From contig JAGOUM010000001.1 of assembly GCA_018061265.1 (NCBI GenBank), forward strand, positions 62,001 through 126,000: a DNA stretch of 64,000 nt, written 5' to 3'. A program made the position numbers and the translations under genes. Shown one piece after another: positions 35,627 through 44,243 of the stretch. This DNA is from Rhodoferax sp. (GTDB lineage: Bacteria > Pseudomonadota > Gammaproteobacteria > Burkholderiales > Burkholderiaceae_C). Below the pieces are notes generated by a model. That model was not told the origin of the DNA and made no database searches. It worked only from the letters and a program-made list of their open reading frames with translations. Every line of letters starts with the position of its first letter. The first letter of the stretch is position 1.

Positions 35627-36799
35627 TTATGCCACCCTGTTGCGGCCCTTTTCCTTCGCTGTGTAGAGCGCACTGTCGGCGACCGAGTACAGATGGTCAA
35701 AGTCAAGCTTCTCGGCCGCGGTAGTGCCAGCCACGCCAATGCTGGCAGTGGTGCGAATCACCTGCCCTTCCCAGGTTGCAGGACTGCGCTCCAGATTGCC
35801 CCGCAGCTTCTCCGCCAAACGTCGCGCTGCCTCCATTGATGTATTCGGCAGCAGAATGATGAACTCCTCACCACCCAGACGTCCGACGAGATCTGTTGCG
35901 CGTACGGTGCTATTGGCTACAACGGCAACGTTTCTCAAGACAGCGTCGCCTGCCGGGTGACCCCATGTGTCATTGACTCGCTTGAAAAAGTCCAAGTCGA
36001 GTAAAAGGATGGTGGTGGGCGAACCTTGGCGCTGCGCACGGGCCAATTCCTGACGTGTCAACTCGACAAAGGTGCTGCGGTTGTACAAACCGGTAAGCCC
36101 GTCAAGACGGGTCAGTCGCTGTAACTCCCGCTGCTTGAACTGCAGTTCGGCGTTTGCGGTTTCCAGTTGCACCTGCTGCAAACCAATGGTGGTGAACTTG
36201 CGCCAGAGAATGAACGACAAGGCCCAGCCCAAACCCACAGCGGTAAATCCATTGATACGATTGGAGAGCAGTTGTTGTGCGTTTAGCTGGGTGCTGCCAA
36301 TGGCCATATAAAAAAACACATACGCCACAACAAACAACCATGCCGAGGTGACCGGGCGAAGATAAACCACCAGACCAATCGACATGGCACCGATGACAAA
36401 CGGCGTGATGTTGGGCGTCACCCATTGATCAAAAGTGCTAAAACCAGTCACAAAAATCAGGGCCAATCCCGCCAACAGCACAGGCAGACTGCGCGCCCAC
36501 AAGCTATTTACCGCATCACCGACCTGCCGAGCCAGCCACCCCAAAAGGGCAAAACTGGCTCCCATCAACAAATGGGTCAGAAACAGTCCCAGTTTCCATT
36601 GGGTGACAAGCTCGCTGTCCTGTTGCAACAACAGTTCGGCTCCCAACCAAATCACAAAGATGAGGTTGAACACTGCCACAAGCGGGGCCACCAGACTGGC
36701 CCGCTGCAGATTGGCACGCTGCGCTCCCAGCGCCACCTGGGCGTGTTCTAGCCGCCACTGTGCGGCGCGGCGTCGGATGTCGGTGATCAGTGCATGCAT
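35627..36799 (-). CDS. Diguanylate cyclase with six-helix membrane sensor
   Basis: Protein of 390 residues with six predicted membrane segments in the first 190 residues (for example APLVAVFNLIFVIWLGAELL and GFTAVGLGWALSFILW). A short helix and a GGDEF domain follow, with active site GGEEF at 309-313 and an inhibition site RATD ahead of it. An active, product-inhibited c-di-GMP synthase is expected. The membrane part resembles MASE-type sensors, but I cannot assign a class. Start taken at the ATG at 36799; the frame opens upstream without support. It ends 238 bp before the small ORF of the DUF1800 operon, a stretch in which I see nothing. Confidence 0.88.
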   Translation of the reverse strand: MHALITDIRRRAAQWRLEHAQVALGAQRANLQRASLVAPLVAVFNLIFVIWLGAELLLQQDSELVTQWKLGLFLTHLLMGASFALLGWLARQVGDAVNSLWARSLPVLLAGLALIFVTGFSTFDQWVTPNITPFVIGAMSIGLVVYLRPVTSAWLFVVAYVFFYMAIGSTQLNAQQLLSNRINGFTAVGLGWALSFILWRKFTTIGLQQVQLETANAELQFKQRELQRLTRLDGLTGLYNRSTFVELTRQELARAQRQGSPTTILLLDLDFFKRVNDTWGHPAGDAVLRNVAVVANSTVRATDLVGRLGGEEFIILLPNTSMEAARRLAEKLRGNLERSPATWEGQVIRTTASIGVAGTTAAEKLDFDHLYSVADSALYTAKEKGRNRVA

Positions 36800-36866
36800 G
36801 ACTGCCCGACACTGTAGCACCCGACTATGGCAACCCGGATTGACCGGGTTCAAGCAACTTGGCCGT

Positions 36867-37982
36867 TCAGTTCAGCAAGCTGTCAGCGCTGACGTAGCTA
36901 TACCCAAGGTCCTGAGCAACCGCCTCATAGGTCACCTGGCCCTGGCACACGTTCAGCCCGTTCTTCAAATGGGCATTGTCCTTGAGCGCCTGCTTCCAGC
37001 CCTTGTCTGCCAAGGCCACCGCATGACCAATCGTCGCATTGTTCAAGGCAAAAGTGCTGGTACGTGCCACCGCACCAGGCATATTGGCCACACAGTAGTG
37101 CACCACGCCGTCCACAAGATAAGTTGGCTCTGCATGGGTGGTGGCATGACTGGTCTCGAAGCAGCCCCCCTGATCAATGGCAACATCCACCACCACGGCA
37201 CCCTGTTTCATACGTTTGATCATGGCGCGTGTGACCAGCTTGGGTGCCGCAGCGCCCGGAATCAATACACCGCCAACCACCAGGTCAGCGTCAAGCACTG
37301 CGTCTTCAACGGTTTGTGCGTTGGAGAAAACGGTATGAATGCGGTTGCCGAAGATCAGGTCCAGCTGACGCAGACGGTCAACATTCTTGTCCAGCACACT
37401 CACCCGAGCGCCCATTCCAACGGCCATTTGTAGTGCATGTGTGCCAACCACACCCGCACCCAGAATCGCCACATGGGCGGCCGGCACGCCAGGTACACCG
37501 CCGAGCAATATGCCCATGCCGCCTTTGGACTTCTCAAGATGTGCAGCACCGGCCTGAATCGCCATGCGCCCAGCCACCTCACTCATGGGTGCCAACAGCG
37601 GCAGGCCGCCGCCTGGGCCAGTGATTGTTTCGTACGCAATACATACCGCACCTGACTTGACCAAGGCTGCGGTTTGCTCCGGATCCGGCGCCAGGTGCAG
37701 ATAGGTGTAAAGAATTTGCCCCGGGCGGAGCATGAGGCACTCTTGTGGCTGGGGTTCTTTGACCTTCACAATCATCTCTGCCTGTGCAAACACACTCGCG
37801 GCATCGTTTGCCAGTGTTGCACCTGCGGCAACATAATGTTCATCAAGCAGACCAATGGACGCGCCCGCACCTCGCTGTACCAAAACTGCATGACCATGAT
37901 GCGTCAGTTCGCGCACGCTGGCTGGGGTCAGGCCGACGCGGTATTCATGGTTCTTGATTTCCTTGGGTAGTCCGATCAGCAT
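36867..37982 (-). CDS. ald: Alanine dehydrogenase
   Basis: NAD-dependent oxidative deamination of L-alanine to pyruvate and ammonia. The 371-residue protein starts MLIGLPKEIKNHEYRVGLTP and contains VKVKEPQ (substrate Lys), YTYLHLA (His), the long ETITGPGGGLPLLAPMSEVA, and the nucleotide-binding VAILGAGVVGTHALQMAVG. Length and order match the family exactly. GGAG lies six bases before the ATG. It is a single gene; no Lrp/AsnC-type regulator is adjacent, unlike in many bacteria. Confidence 0.95.
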   Translation of the reverse strand: MLIGLPKEIKNHEYRVGLTPASVRELTHHGHAVLVQRGAGASIGLLDEHYVAAGATLANDAASVFAQAEMIVKVKEPQPQECLMLRPGQILYTYLHLAPDPEQTAALVKSGAVCIAYETITGPGGGLPLLAPMSEVAGRMAIQAGAAHLEKSKGGMGILLGGVPGVPAAHVAILGAGVVGTHALQMAVGMGARVSVLDKNVDRLRQLDLIFGNRIHTVFSNAQTVEDAVLDADLVVGGVLIPGAAAPKLVTRAMIKRMKQGAVVVDVAIDQGGCFETSHATTHAEPTYLVDGVVHYCVANMPGAVARTSTFALNNATIGHAVALADKGWKQALKDNAHLKNGLNVCQGQVTYEAVAQDLGYSYVSADSLLN

Positions 37983-38097
37983 GGTGCACTCCGTGGGTTA
38001 GAAAAGCGCGAAGTGTGTGGCAAGTTGGTCGGCAAGGGAACAAAAATCAGTGTTTGCAGCGCAGCATTCGGCTGGCTAATGAAACTGCCCAGCGTTT

Positions 38098-38820
38098 CTA
38101 CGCGGCTCTGCGCAGCAAGCGCACATGCATTGGACGCGTCAGCTCAACCCCATGCGGACCCAGGTGCGAGTTGAATTTCACACGAATGACTTCGCGCAAT
38201 GTTTCGTCGATCTGATGGTTGGCATAGGTCGGTCGCATCATGCGTTGCTCGAAGGTGTCGAAGTCTGCGAACGACACGGGCATCTCGAATCGGTGCTCAT
38301 CATCACTTTGCCATTCACCCGCGTGAACACTGCGGTCAAGTGCCTGCTGTGCAGCGGCCCGAACTACAGCTTCGTCATTAAACAGGCGCATGATTTCGTT
38401 CAGTGGGCCGGCAAACACAGGCTCTGACACATACAGCCAGCCTCCGGGCTTGAGCACCCGGGCCACCTCGCTCAAAGCCTGCGCCATCAGCGGAGTCGGC
38501 ACATGGTGCAGTGACTTCAACATCAACGCACCATCGAAGTTGCCATTCGGGAAAGGAATGGCTTGGGCACCCGCATTGACAAATTGCAACCCGGGCACTA
38601 CGGGTGCTGCCAAATTTTTTGCCAATTGCCGCTCGTCAACCTCAAGACATGTCACCTGCGCACCAGGGTAACGAGCCACCAGGGCCGCCGCCATTCTTGC
38701 CGCACCACAGCCCAGCTCGATCAGATGCGACCCGGGCAACTGCACCAAATCGGCCAGCAAACCAAGTTCATCTTCGATCCGAGGAAGTTGCAAGGATGGG
38801 GCGTTTGGCGCGTTTGACAT
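38098..38820 (-). CDS. SAM-dependent class I methyltransferase
   Basis: Protein of 240 residues with a class I methyltransferase fold. Motif I is HLIELGCGAARMAAAL, an acidic residue follows at the end of strand 2 (TCLEVDERQL), then DGALMLKSLHHVP (motif IV region) and LKPGGWLYVSEPVF (motif VI). It resembles the UbiE/Methyltransf_11 group, but no substrate can be assigned. The frame extends 93 codons upstream without conserved sequence, so the ATG at 38820 just ahead of the domain is preferred; no strong ribosome site is seen. Confidence 0.8.
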   Translation of the reverse strand: MSNAPNAPSLQLPRIEDELGLLADLVQLPGSHLIELGCGAARMAAALVARYPGAQVTCLEVDERQLAKNLAAPVVPGLQFVNAGAQAIPFPNGNFDGALMLKSLHHVPTPLMAQALSEVARVLKPGGWLYVSEPVFAGPLNEIMRLFNDEAVVRAAAQQALDRSVHAGEWQSDDEHRFEMPVSFADFDTFEQRMMRPTYANHQIDETLREVIRVKFNSHLGPHGVELTRPMHVRLLRRAA

Positions 38821-39129
38821 GGTTGAAGGTGGCAGCAACGATTGAAGTGGAACATCGTACAGGTCGAAGGCCACTGTTTCGCAGTCGGGAAGACAATGTC
38901 TTTTACAAACTCGTCTATTGAAAAATGTAGATTCATTGCCATTGTCTATGAACAGCATCCAATCTATCAATTGGCCAAATCGTCGAATCCGACCTAAAGT
39001 CAAGCCTGATGCACCACCACCTATCGATGCCAACTTTGCAGTGGCCAGCGAGCGCGCCAACCAAACCGTTTCGTTCTGACGATCATACGGATTTGGCACG
39101 CTGGCCTGCAGGGTTCTGAGACCTGACCC
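38821..39129. other. Intergenic region between divergent genes
   Basis: A 309 bp gap between the methyltransferase (minus) and ZIP transporter (plus) genes. It must hold both promoters. An open frame runs across it on the minus strand but has no family features. I see no convincing operator, terminator or RNA gene. Confidence 0.5.
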
Positions 39130-40059
39130 ATGAGCACCGCAGTATTCACCGACACATCTTGGCTGGCCTCAGCTCGCCAGCATGCCCAGACCCACACGCT
39201 GGCTTTTGGCAGCCTAACCCTTGGTGTATTTGCCGTCGTTGTGTTGTTGGTGCAAAGTCTTTGGTCGATAGTCTCCGGAGATCTGGCAGTCGGCGTGCGT
39301 TATGGCTTGATGGGTGGGCTGGCCGGATTTGCAACAACGGCCTTAGGTGCATTGCCAGCACTGGCGCTGCGCAGCATTCCGCAAAAACTAGAGGACAGCC
39401 TGCTTGGCTTTGCCGCCGGCATGATGCTGGCGGCCAGCGCATTTTCTTTGCTCTTGCCTGGTCTGGCCGCTGCCACCGAGTTGCTGAACAGCAAACCGCT
39501 TGGCGCACTGGTGGTAGTGGCGGGTATGGCGCTGGGTGTTCTGTTGATGCTGGGACTGGATGAATTCACGCCGCACGAGCACGACACAACCGGCCCCTGC
39601 GGTCCGGGGCACGATCGCTGCGCCCGGGTCTGGCTATTTGTATTTGCCATTGCCTTGCACAACCTGCCAGAGGGTATGGCCATTGGCGTGAGCTTCTCGC
39701 AGGGTGACCTGAAGGTTGGGCTTCCTTTGGCCACGGCAATTGCGCTGCAAGACATTCCTGAAGGTCTGGCCGTGGCGTTGGCTTTGCGAGCGGCCGGTTT
39801 TTCACCGGGTTTGTCGGTACTGGTTGCGACGGGGAGCGGGCTGCTGGAGCCACTCGGGGCACTACTGGGAGTGGGTTTGTCAAGCGGAATGGCATTGGCC
39901 TACCCGGTCGGTCTTGGGCTGGCAGCGGGGTCCATGTTGTTTGTGGTGTCACACGAAGTTATTCCACAAACCCATCGCAACGGTCACCAAACACCTGCAA
40001 CGCTCGGGCTGATGCTGGGCTTCGCATTGATGATGGTGCTCGACACCACGTTGGGATGA
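39130..40059 (+). CDS. ZIP family divalent metal transporter (GufA/ZupT-like)
   Basis: Metal-ion permease of 309 residues with about eight membrane segments. Signature metal-site helices are HNLPEGMAIGVSF and QDIPEGLAVALAL (helices IV and V of ZIP proteins); between helices III and IV lies a His/Asp/Cys-containing loop (EFTPHEHDTTGPCGPGHDRC) that could bind metal. It is longer at the N-terminus than ZupT, closer to GufA. Substrate probably zinc and/or other divalent cations. Dps follows 24 bp downstream on the same strand, suggesting a joint metal/iron-stress role. Confidence 0.9.
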   Translation: MSTAVFTDTSWLASARQHAQTHTLAFGSLTLGVFAVVVLLVQSLWSIVSGDLAVGVRYGLMGGLAGFATTALGALPALALRSIPQKLEDSLLGFAAGMMLAASAFSLLLPGLAAATELLNSKPLGALVVVAGMALGVLLMLGLDEFTPHEHDTTGPCGPGHDRCARVWLFVFAIALHNLPEGMAIGVSFSQGDLKVGLPLATAIALQDIPEGLAVALALRAAGFSPGLSVLVATGSGLLEPLGALLGVGLSSGMALAYPVGLGLAAGSMLFVVSHEVIPQTHRNGHQTPATLGLMLGFALMMVLDTTLG

Positions 40060-40083
40060 TTTTTTAACTGAAGGAGAAAGACG

Positions 40084-40578
40084 ATGAGCAAGAAAAAGAC
40101 ACCTCTGCCGGGCATGGACATTGGCATTGACGCGAAACAACGCGAGCAAATTGCAAAGGGTCTTTCGGCCCTGTTGGCAGACAGCTACACGTTGTACCTG
40201 ATGACGCACAATTTTCACTGGAACGTGACTGGTCCACAGTTCAATAGCTTGCATCTGATGTTCATGGGCCAGTACACCGAGCAGTGGAACGCGCTGGACA
40301 TCATTGCCGAACGGATCCGTGCACTCGGGTTCCCGGCGCCGGGTACTTACAAGGAATACGTCAAGTTGGCGTCCATCAAAGAGGTGGAGGGCGTGCCAAA
40401 AGCAACCGAGATGATCCGGCACCTTGTAGCGGCGCAAGAAGCGACAGCACGCACCGCGCGAAAGCTGTTTCCGGTGGTTGATGCGGCCAACGACCAACCC
40501 ACTGCCGATGTGTTGACGCAGCGCATTGATATTCACGAAAAAACAGCCTGGATGCTGCGCAGCCTGCTTGAGAAATAA
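40084..40578 (+). CDS. dps: Dps family DNA-binding/ferritin-like protein
   Basis: Starvation- and oxidation-protective mini-ferritin of 164 residues, forming a 12-subunit shell that oxidises and stores iron. The Dps signature is clear: HWNVTG (His45), LHLMF (His57), then Asp72 and Glu76 in [20 protein letters not shown]. At position 61, where E. coli Dps has an acidic ligand (Asp67), this protein has Met. The Lys-rich N-terminus [10 protein letters not shown] may contact DNA. A strong site AAGGAG precedes the ATG. It is probably co-transcribed with the ZIP gene. Confidence 0.92.
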   Translation: MSKKKTPLPGMDIGIDAKQREQIAKGLSALLADSYTLYLMTHNFHWNVTGPQFNSLHLMFMGQYTEQWNALDIIAERIRALGFPAPGTYKEYVKLASIKEVEGVPKATEMIRHLVAAQEATARTARKLFPVVDAANDQPTADVLTQRIDIHEKTAWMLRSLLEK

Positions 40579-40586
40579 GCGGATAG

Positions 40587-40730
40587 CGGTGGAAGCCGAA
40601 TCAAACCAATCAACCGGTCAATGCCCCGTCATGCACAGCGGTAAAACCAACCCGATGGATGCCGAAAAAATCTACCGCGCAGAGATCAGGAAGTTTGACG
40701 GGTCGGCCAAAGACCAGCCCAAAGTGTGAA
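40587..40730 (+). pseudogene. Probable N-terminal remnant of catalase-peroxidase katG
   Basis: Just after dps, a frame starting at GTG 40587 encodes about 47 residues, including STGQCPVMHSGKTNPMDAEK and then IYRAEIRKFDG. This resembles the start of KatG, where a CPV/F-M-H segment is followed by NRDWWPNQL..., then SNPMxxxFNYAEEFKxLD. Here the NRDWWPNQL part is absent and the frame stops at 40730, so it would be a deleted, truncated stub. The assignment is my reading of short motifs and could be chance. Confidence 0.4.
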
Positions 40731-40759
40731 AACATCTTCACGGCTGGCCTTGACACTAC

Positions 40760-41190
40760 GCCACGCAGGCCGGCCCACCAAATCGACAGGGGTACTGCCC
40801 ACAAGTTCTCAGCAAAAGGCACCACCTCACGCCCGCAATAGCGCACGATGCAGTGCTGAAAAACATCCCTCTCGGTCTTCAGAAAATGACGCATCCCTTT
40901 TGAGGTTTTTGCCATCCACCGTGGCGCTGGCTTTGTCTTCAGTGCCGGTGATCTTACCCAGCCGGTTCTCCAAAATGAAATCAACCTCGATATTGGTTTA
41001 CGTGCGGAAATGCCAGAATGAGAGGCGCGCCTCAGAGAACGCCAAGCCCTTAAGTGTGCTTTACGCGATGGCGGCCGCGCGCGACAACTCGGCACACAAC
41101 AACGGTCACAGCGACAACGCTTCCATGCGCCCGGCCAGCGAATCCGCCATGCCAAGCAGCAGCACATTGGCCGATCCGGTCAACAGATCG
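40760..41190 (-). pseudogene. Decayed AAA/DUF4143-type ATPase gene fragment
   Basis: Pieces of an ATPase with a C-terminal DUF4143 domain can be read on the minus strand in two frames. First comes LLTGSANVLLLGMADSLAGRME (the conserved segment after Walker B), followed by a stop. Then come FSEARLSFWHFRT-stop-TNIEVDFILENRLGKITG, DGKNLK, and in another frame REVVPFAENLWAVPLSIWWA (the usual C-terminus of the family). At least three in-frame stops and a frameshift are present, and the N-terminal Walker A half and an internal section are missing. The 190 bp beyond (to about 41380) hold nothing I recognise. Confidence 0.65.
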
Positions 41191-41381
41191 TTGTTGGGTC
41201 GCGATACAGGCCAGGGGTTTGCCGATCGCCAGTGCCCTCGTACTCATGGTGCTTGGCTTTGAAGGAGCGTTGAGTCGCTGTGACCGGCCCGAACTGCTTG
41301 ACCAGCGCGTTGGTTCAGGTCCAGTGATCGATACCATCGTCTGACTATTCATGACGAATCATCCTTCAGTTGAGTCGACAA

Positions 41382-41400
41382 CGATGATAAACATTCTCAA
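41382..41400. promoter_or_regulatory. Candidate Fur box 1
   Basis: CGATGATAAACATTCTCAA resembles the Fur consensus GATAATGATAATCATTATC, especially the GATAA-CATT core. It lies about 140 bp upstream of the ferric-iron binding protein gene, where an iron-responsive operator is expected. Not tested by scoring. Confidence 0.45.
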
Positions 41401-41415
41401 TAAAAATTAAATGGC

Positions 41416-41434
41416 GATGCGAATCATTTTTATT
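41416..41434. promoter_or_regulatory. Candidate Fur box 2
   Basis: GATGCGAATCATTTTTATT matches the pattern of many Fur sites (TGCGAATCATT) and is closer to the iron transporter gene than box 1, about 103 bp before its ATG. Tandem sites would fit cooperative iron repression of the operon. Confidence 0.5.
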
Positions 41435-41536
41435 TGCTACAATTTGACTCAGGACTGTTGAGACCTTTCTACGCACCGCGCAGGTCTCGGTTAGACCAGT
41501 CGATTCAACCCCATCAAAGCGAAAGAACACGAAGCC

Positions 41537-42544
41537 ATGAAACCTCGCCTTTTATTAACCTGTGCTGCACTTTTGGCCTGTGCAGCAACCGCCATCGCTG
41601 AAGAAGTGGTGGTGTACTCCGCTCGGGCAGAGCAACTCATCAAACCGCTTTTTGACGCCTACACGAAAGAAACTGGCGTACAGGTCAAGTTCATCACCGG
41701 CGGTGAAGGTCCACTGATGGAGCGGCTGAAGGCCGAAGGCCAGAACAGCCCAGCCGACATTCTGCTGACGGTCGACGCCGGCAACCTTTGGCAGGCCGGA
41801 CAGCAGGAGTTGCTGCGCCCAATCACATCCAAGACCCTGCAAGAGAACGTTCCTGCGCACCTGCGCGATCCCGGCAACGCGTGGTTCGGGCTATCGGTGC
41901 GTGCACGTACTCTGGTTTACAACAACAGCAAGCTCAAGTCCTCCGATCTATCAACGTACGAGGATCTGGCCGACCCTAAATGGAAAGGTCGCCTGTGTCT
42001 GCGAACATCCAAGAAGGTGTACAACCAGAGTCTGGTGGCGATGATGATCACCGAGCACGGCGAGCCAAAAACCGAAGAAATCGTCAAGGGCTGGGTCAAC
42101 AACCTGGCAACGGCACCATTCCCCGACGACACCAAGGCCATGGAAGCCGTTGCCAACCGCCAGTGCGATGTGACTGTGGTCAACACCTACTACTTTGGCC
42201 GGTTGATGGAGAAAAATCCCAAACTGCCACTGTCGATCTTCTGGCCCAATCAAAACCTCAGCGGCAAAGACGCGGGTGTCCATGTGAATGTATCCGGTGC
42301 TGGTTTGACGCGGCACGCCAAGAACCCTGATGGCGCTCAAAAGCTGATCGAGTGGCTTTCATCGGAGCGCGCCCAGAACCTTTATGCCGACAGCAATATG
42401 GAATACCCGGTCAACCCGCGCGTCAAACCTGATCCGCTGGTGGCTGCCTGGGGACCATTCAAGCCCAACCAGATCAACGTCAAAGATGCTGGAAGCCTGC
42501 AAGCCCAGGCCGTCAAGCTGATGGACCGAGCCGGGTACAAATAA
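41537..42544 (+). CDS. Ferric-iron ABC transporter, periplasmic binding protein (FutA/FbpA type)
   Basis: Periplasmic iron-binding protein of 335 residues with a signal peptide (cleavage near AIA-EEV). The mature start EEVVVYSAR is typical of FutA1/FbpA-like proteins. The tyrosine pair in [11 protein letters not shown] is the usual Fe(III) ligand site, and [20 protein letters not shown] is also characteristic. It is followed after 16 bp by its permease and then the ATPase. Two Fur-like sites lie upstream. Firm call for ferric iron uptake. Confidence 0.93.
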   Translation: MKPRLLLTCAALLACAATAIAEEVVVYSARAEQLIKPLFDAYTKETGVQVKFITGGEGPLMERLKAEGQNSPADILLTVDAGNLWQAGQQELLRPITSKTLQENVPAHLRDPGNAWFGLSVRARTLVYNNSKLKSSDLSTYEDLADPKWKGRLCLRTSKKVYNQSLVAMMITEHGEPKTEEIVKGWVNNLATAPFPDDTKAMEAVANRQCDVTVVNTYYFGRLMEKNPKLPLSIFWPNQNLSGKDAGVHVNVSGAGLTRHAKNPDGAQKLIEWLSSERAQNLYADSNMEYPVNPRVKPDPLVAAWGPFKPNQINVKDAGSLQAQAVKLMDRAGYK

Positions 42545-42560
42545 ATAGAATCGCGCCACT

Positions 42561-44243
42561 TTGCCCGCCCAAGACCTTCAACCTGCCAGCTTGACTGGCC
42601 GTGGCCACACCGTCGGGCTGCGGCTTGACGGCTGGCGCGCGTTTGCCTGGGTGATTGCCGCACTGGTAATGGTGCCAGTGGCCGTCAGCTTCTCGTCCTT
42701 CGGGCAAATCGATCGCAGCACGCTGGCCCATCTGGCCGAATTTGTTTTGCCCGAGCTGCTGATCAACACGTTCTGGCTGCTTCTGGGCGTCGGTCTGGGG
42801 GTCAGCGTATTGGGGGTGTCGCTGGCCTGGCTGGTGGCGATGTGTGAGTTCCCGGGCCGACGTGTACTGGAATGGGCCTTGTTATTGCCGCTGGCCCTGC
42901 CCGCCTATGTGACCGCGTTTGTGGCCATTGATCTGCTGGACTTCAGTGGCCCGCTGCAGAGCTGGTTGCGCAGCACTTGGGGCCTTACCGGCTTGCCGGA
43001 AATCCGGTCCCGCTCTGGCGTGATTGTGGTTATGTCACTGGCGCTGTATCCCTATGTGTACCTCATCACCAAAAACGCGTTTGCCACGCAAGGTGTGATG
43101 GCACTTGAGGCCGCCCAATCGCTGGGCCTGTCGCGCTGGCGTGGGTTTTTCCGCGTGGCCTTGCCAATGGCACGGCCTTGGATTGCCGCCGGGCTAATGC
43201 TGGCGATGATGGAAACCCTGGCCGACTTTGGTACTGTGGCAACTTTTAACTACGACACCTTTACTACCGCCATCTACAAGGCTTGGTACAGCCTGTTCTC
43301 ATTGCCGGCTGCGGCACAACTTGCCAGCGTGCTGATCGTATTTGTGCTGATTGTGGTGATCCTGGAGCAAGGATCTCGCGCGCAAATGCGTTTTGCAGCA
43401 GTTGGGCGTGGTGCAGCTTCAAGGCGCATCACACTCACCGGCAGTCAGCGCTGGCTGGCCATGGGGTACTGCACTACGGTGTTGCTGATTGGCTTTGTGG
43501 TGCCCGTCACACAACTGGCGCTTTGGACCTGGGAAACCGCGGCACGCGACTTGGACTCCCGTTATGTGTCTTTTGTGCTTCATTCACTTTATTTGTCGTT
43601 GTTAGGTGCTACTCTAGTGGTAGCGATTGCGATGCTGCTGGCCTATGCCGGCAGGCTACGACCAGGGGTTGGCATGGTCTGGACGCAGCGCGTGGCCACC
43701 CTGGGTTATGCTTTTCCGGGGGCAGTGCTGGCCGTGGGCCTGTTCATCCCGGTGGCAGCACTGGACAACACCTTGATCACACTTGGGCATGACCTGTTCG
43801 GATTCTCAGGCACTGAAATACTCAAAGGGACCCTGCTGGTAATGCTGCTGGCCTACCTGGTGCGTTTTCTGGCCGTGGGTTTTGGCCCAATAGACAGTGG
43901 GCTACAACGCATCACGCGCAATGTGGACGAGGCTGCCCGCAGTCTTGGCACAGGTGGCTGGCGCTTACTGACCCGAGTGCATCTGCCAATGCTGCGCGCC
44001 AGCCTGACCACCGCTGCCGCCCTGACCTTTGTCGACATCATGAAAGAAATGCCCATCACACTGATGACCCGCCCATTTGGCTGGGACACACTGGCGGTTC
44101 GGGTGTTTGAGATGACCTCGGAAGGCGAGTGGGCACGTGCTGCATTGCCTTCTCTGGCGATTGTGCTGACCGGTATCATTCCCATCCTATTGTTGTCATG
44201 GCGTGACGGGCAGCGCAGCACTCCGGAAAAAATGCATGGATGA
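42561..44243 (+). CDS. Ferric-iron ABC transporter, fused permease (FbpB/SfuB type)
   Basis: Inner-membrane permease of 560 residues made of two fused permease modules with about twelve membrane segments, as usual in iron(III) importers. Each half has the EAA-type loop that contacts the ATPase: ALEAAQSLGLSRWRGFFRVALP in the first and VDEAARSLGTGGWRLLTRVHLP in the second. The start is TTG at 42561 without a good ribosome site; the first residues are not conserved, so the exact start may differ. The ATPase gene overlaps its end by 8 bp. Confidence 0.92.
   Translation: MPAQDLQPASLTGRGHTVGLRLDGWRAFAWVIAALVMVPVAVSFSSFGQIDRSTLAHLAEFVLPELLINTFWLLLGVGLGVSVLGVSLAWLVAMCEFPGRRVLEWALLLPLALPAYVTAFVAIDLLDFSGPLQSWLRSTWGLTGLPEIRSRSGVIVVMSLALYPYVYLITKNAFATQGVMALEAAQSLGLSRWRGFFRVALPMARPWIAAGLMLAMMETLADFGTVATFNYDTFTTAIYKAWYSLFSLPAAAQLASVLIVFVLIVVILEQGSRAQMRFAAVGRGAASRRITLTGSQRWLAMGYCTTVLLIGFVVPVTQLALWTWETAARDLDSRYVSFVLHSLYLSLLGATLVVAIAMLLAYAGRLRPGVGMVWTQRVATLGYAFPGAVLAVGLFIPVAALDNTLITLGHDLFGFSGTEILKGTLLVMLLAYLVRFLAVGFGPIDSGLQRITRNVDEAARSLGTGGWRLLTRVHLPMLRASLTTAAALTFVDIMKEMPITLMTRPFGWDTLAVRVFEMTSEGEWARAALPSLAIVLTGIIPILLLSWRDGQRSTPEKMHG

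Noticed and set aside
36435..37433. A 332-codon plus-strand open frame.
   Set aside because: It is antisense to a clear GGDEF protein and alanine dehydrogenase; no domain seen.
38821..39099. N-terminal extension of the methyltransferase by 93 residues.
   Set aside because: No conserved sequence or ribosome site; the methyltransferase fold starts right after the ATG at 38820.
40610..41262. Open frames of 178-185 codons on both strands in the decayed region.
   Set aside because: They run through mixed frames of the DUF4143 ATPase remnant and do not form a continuous protein family match.
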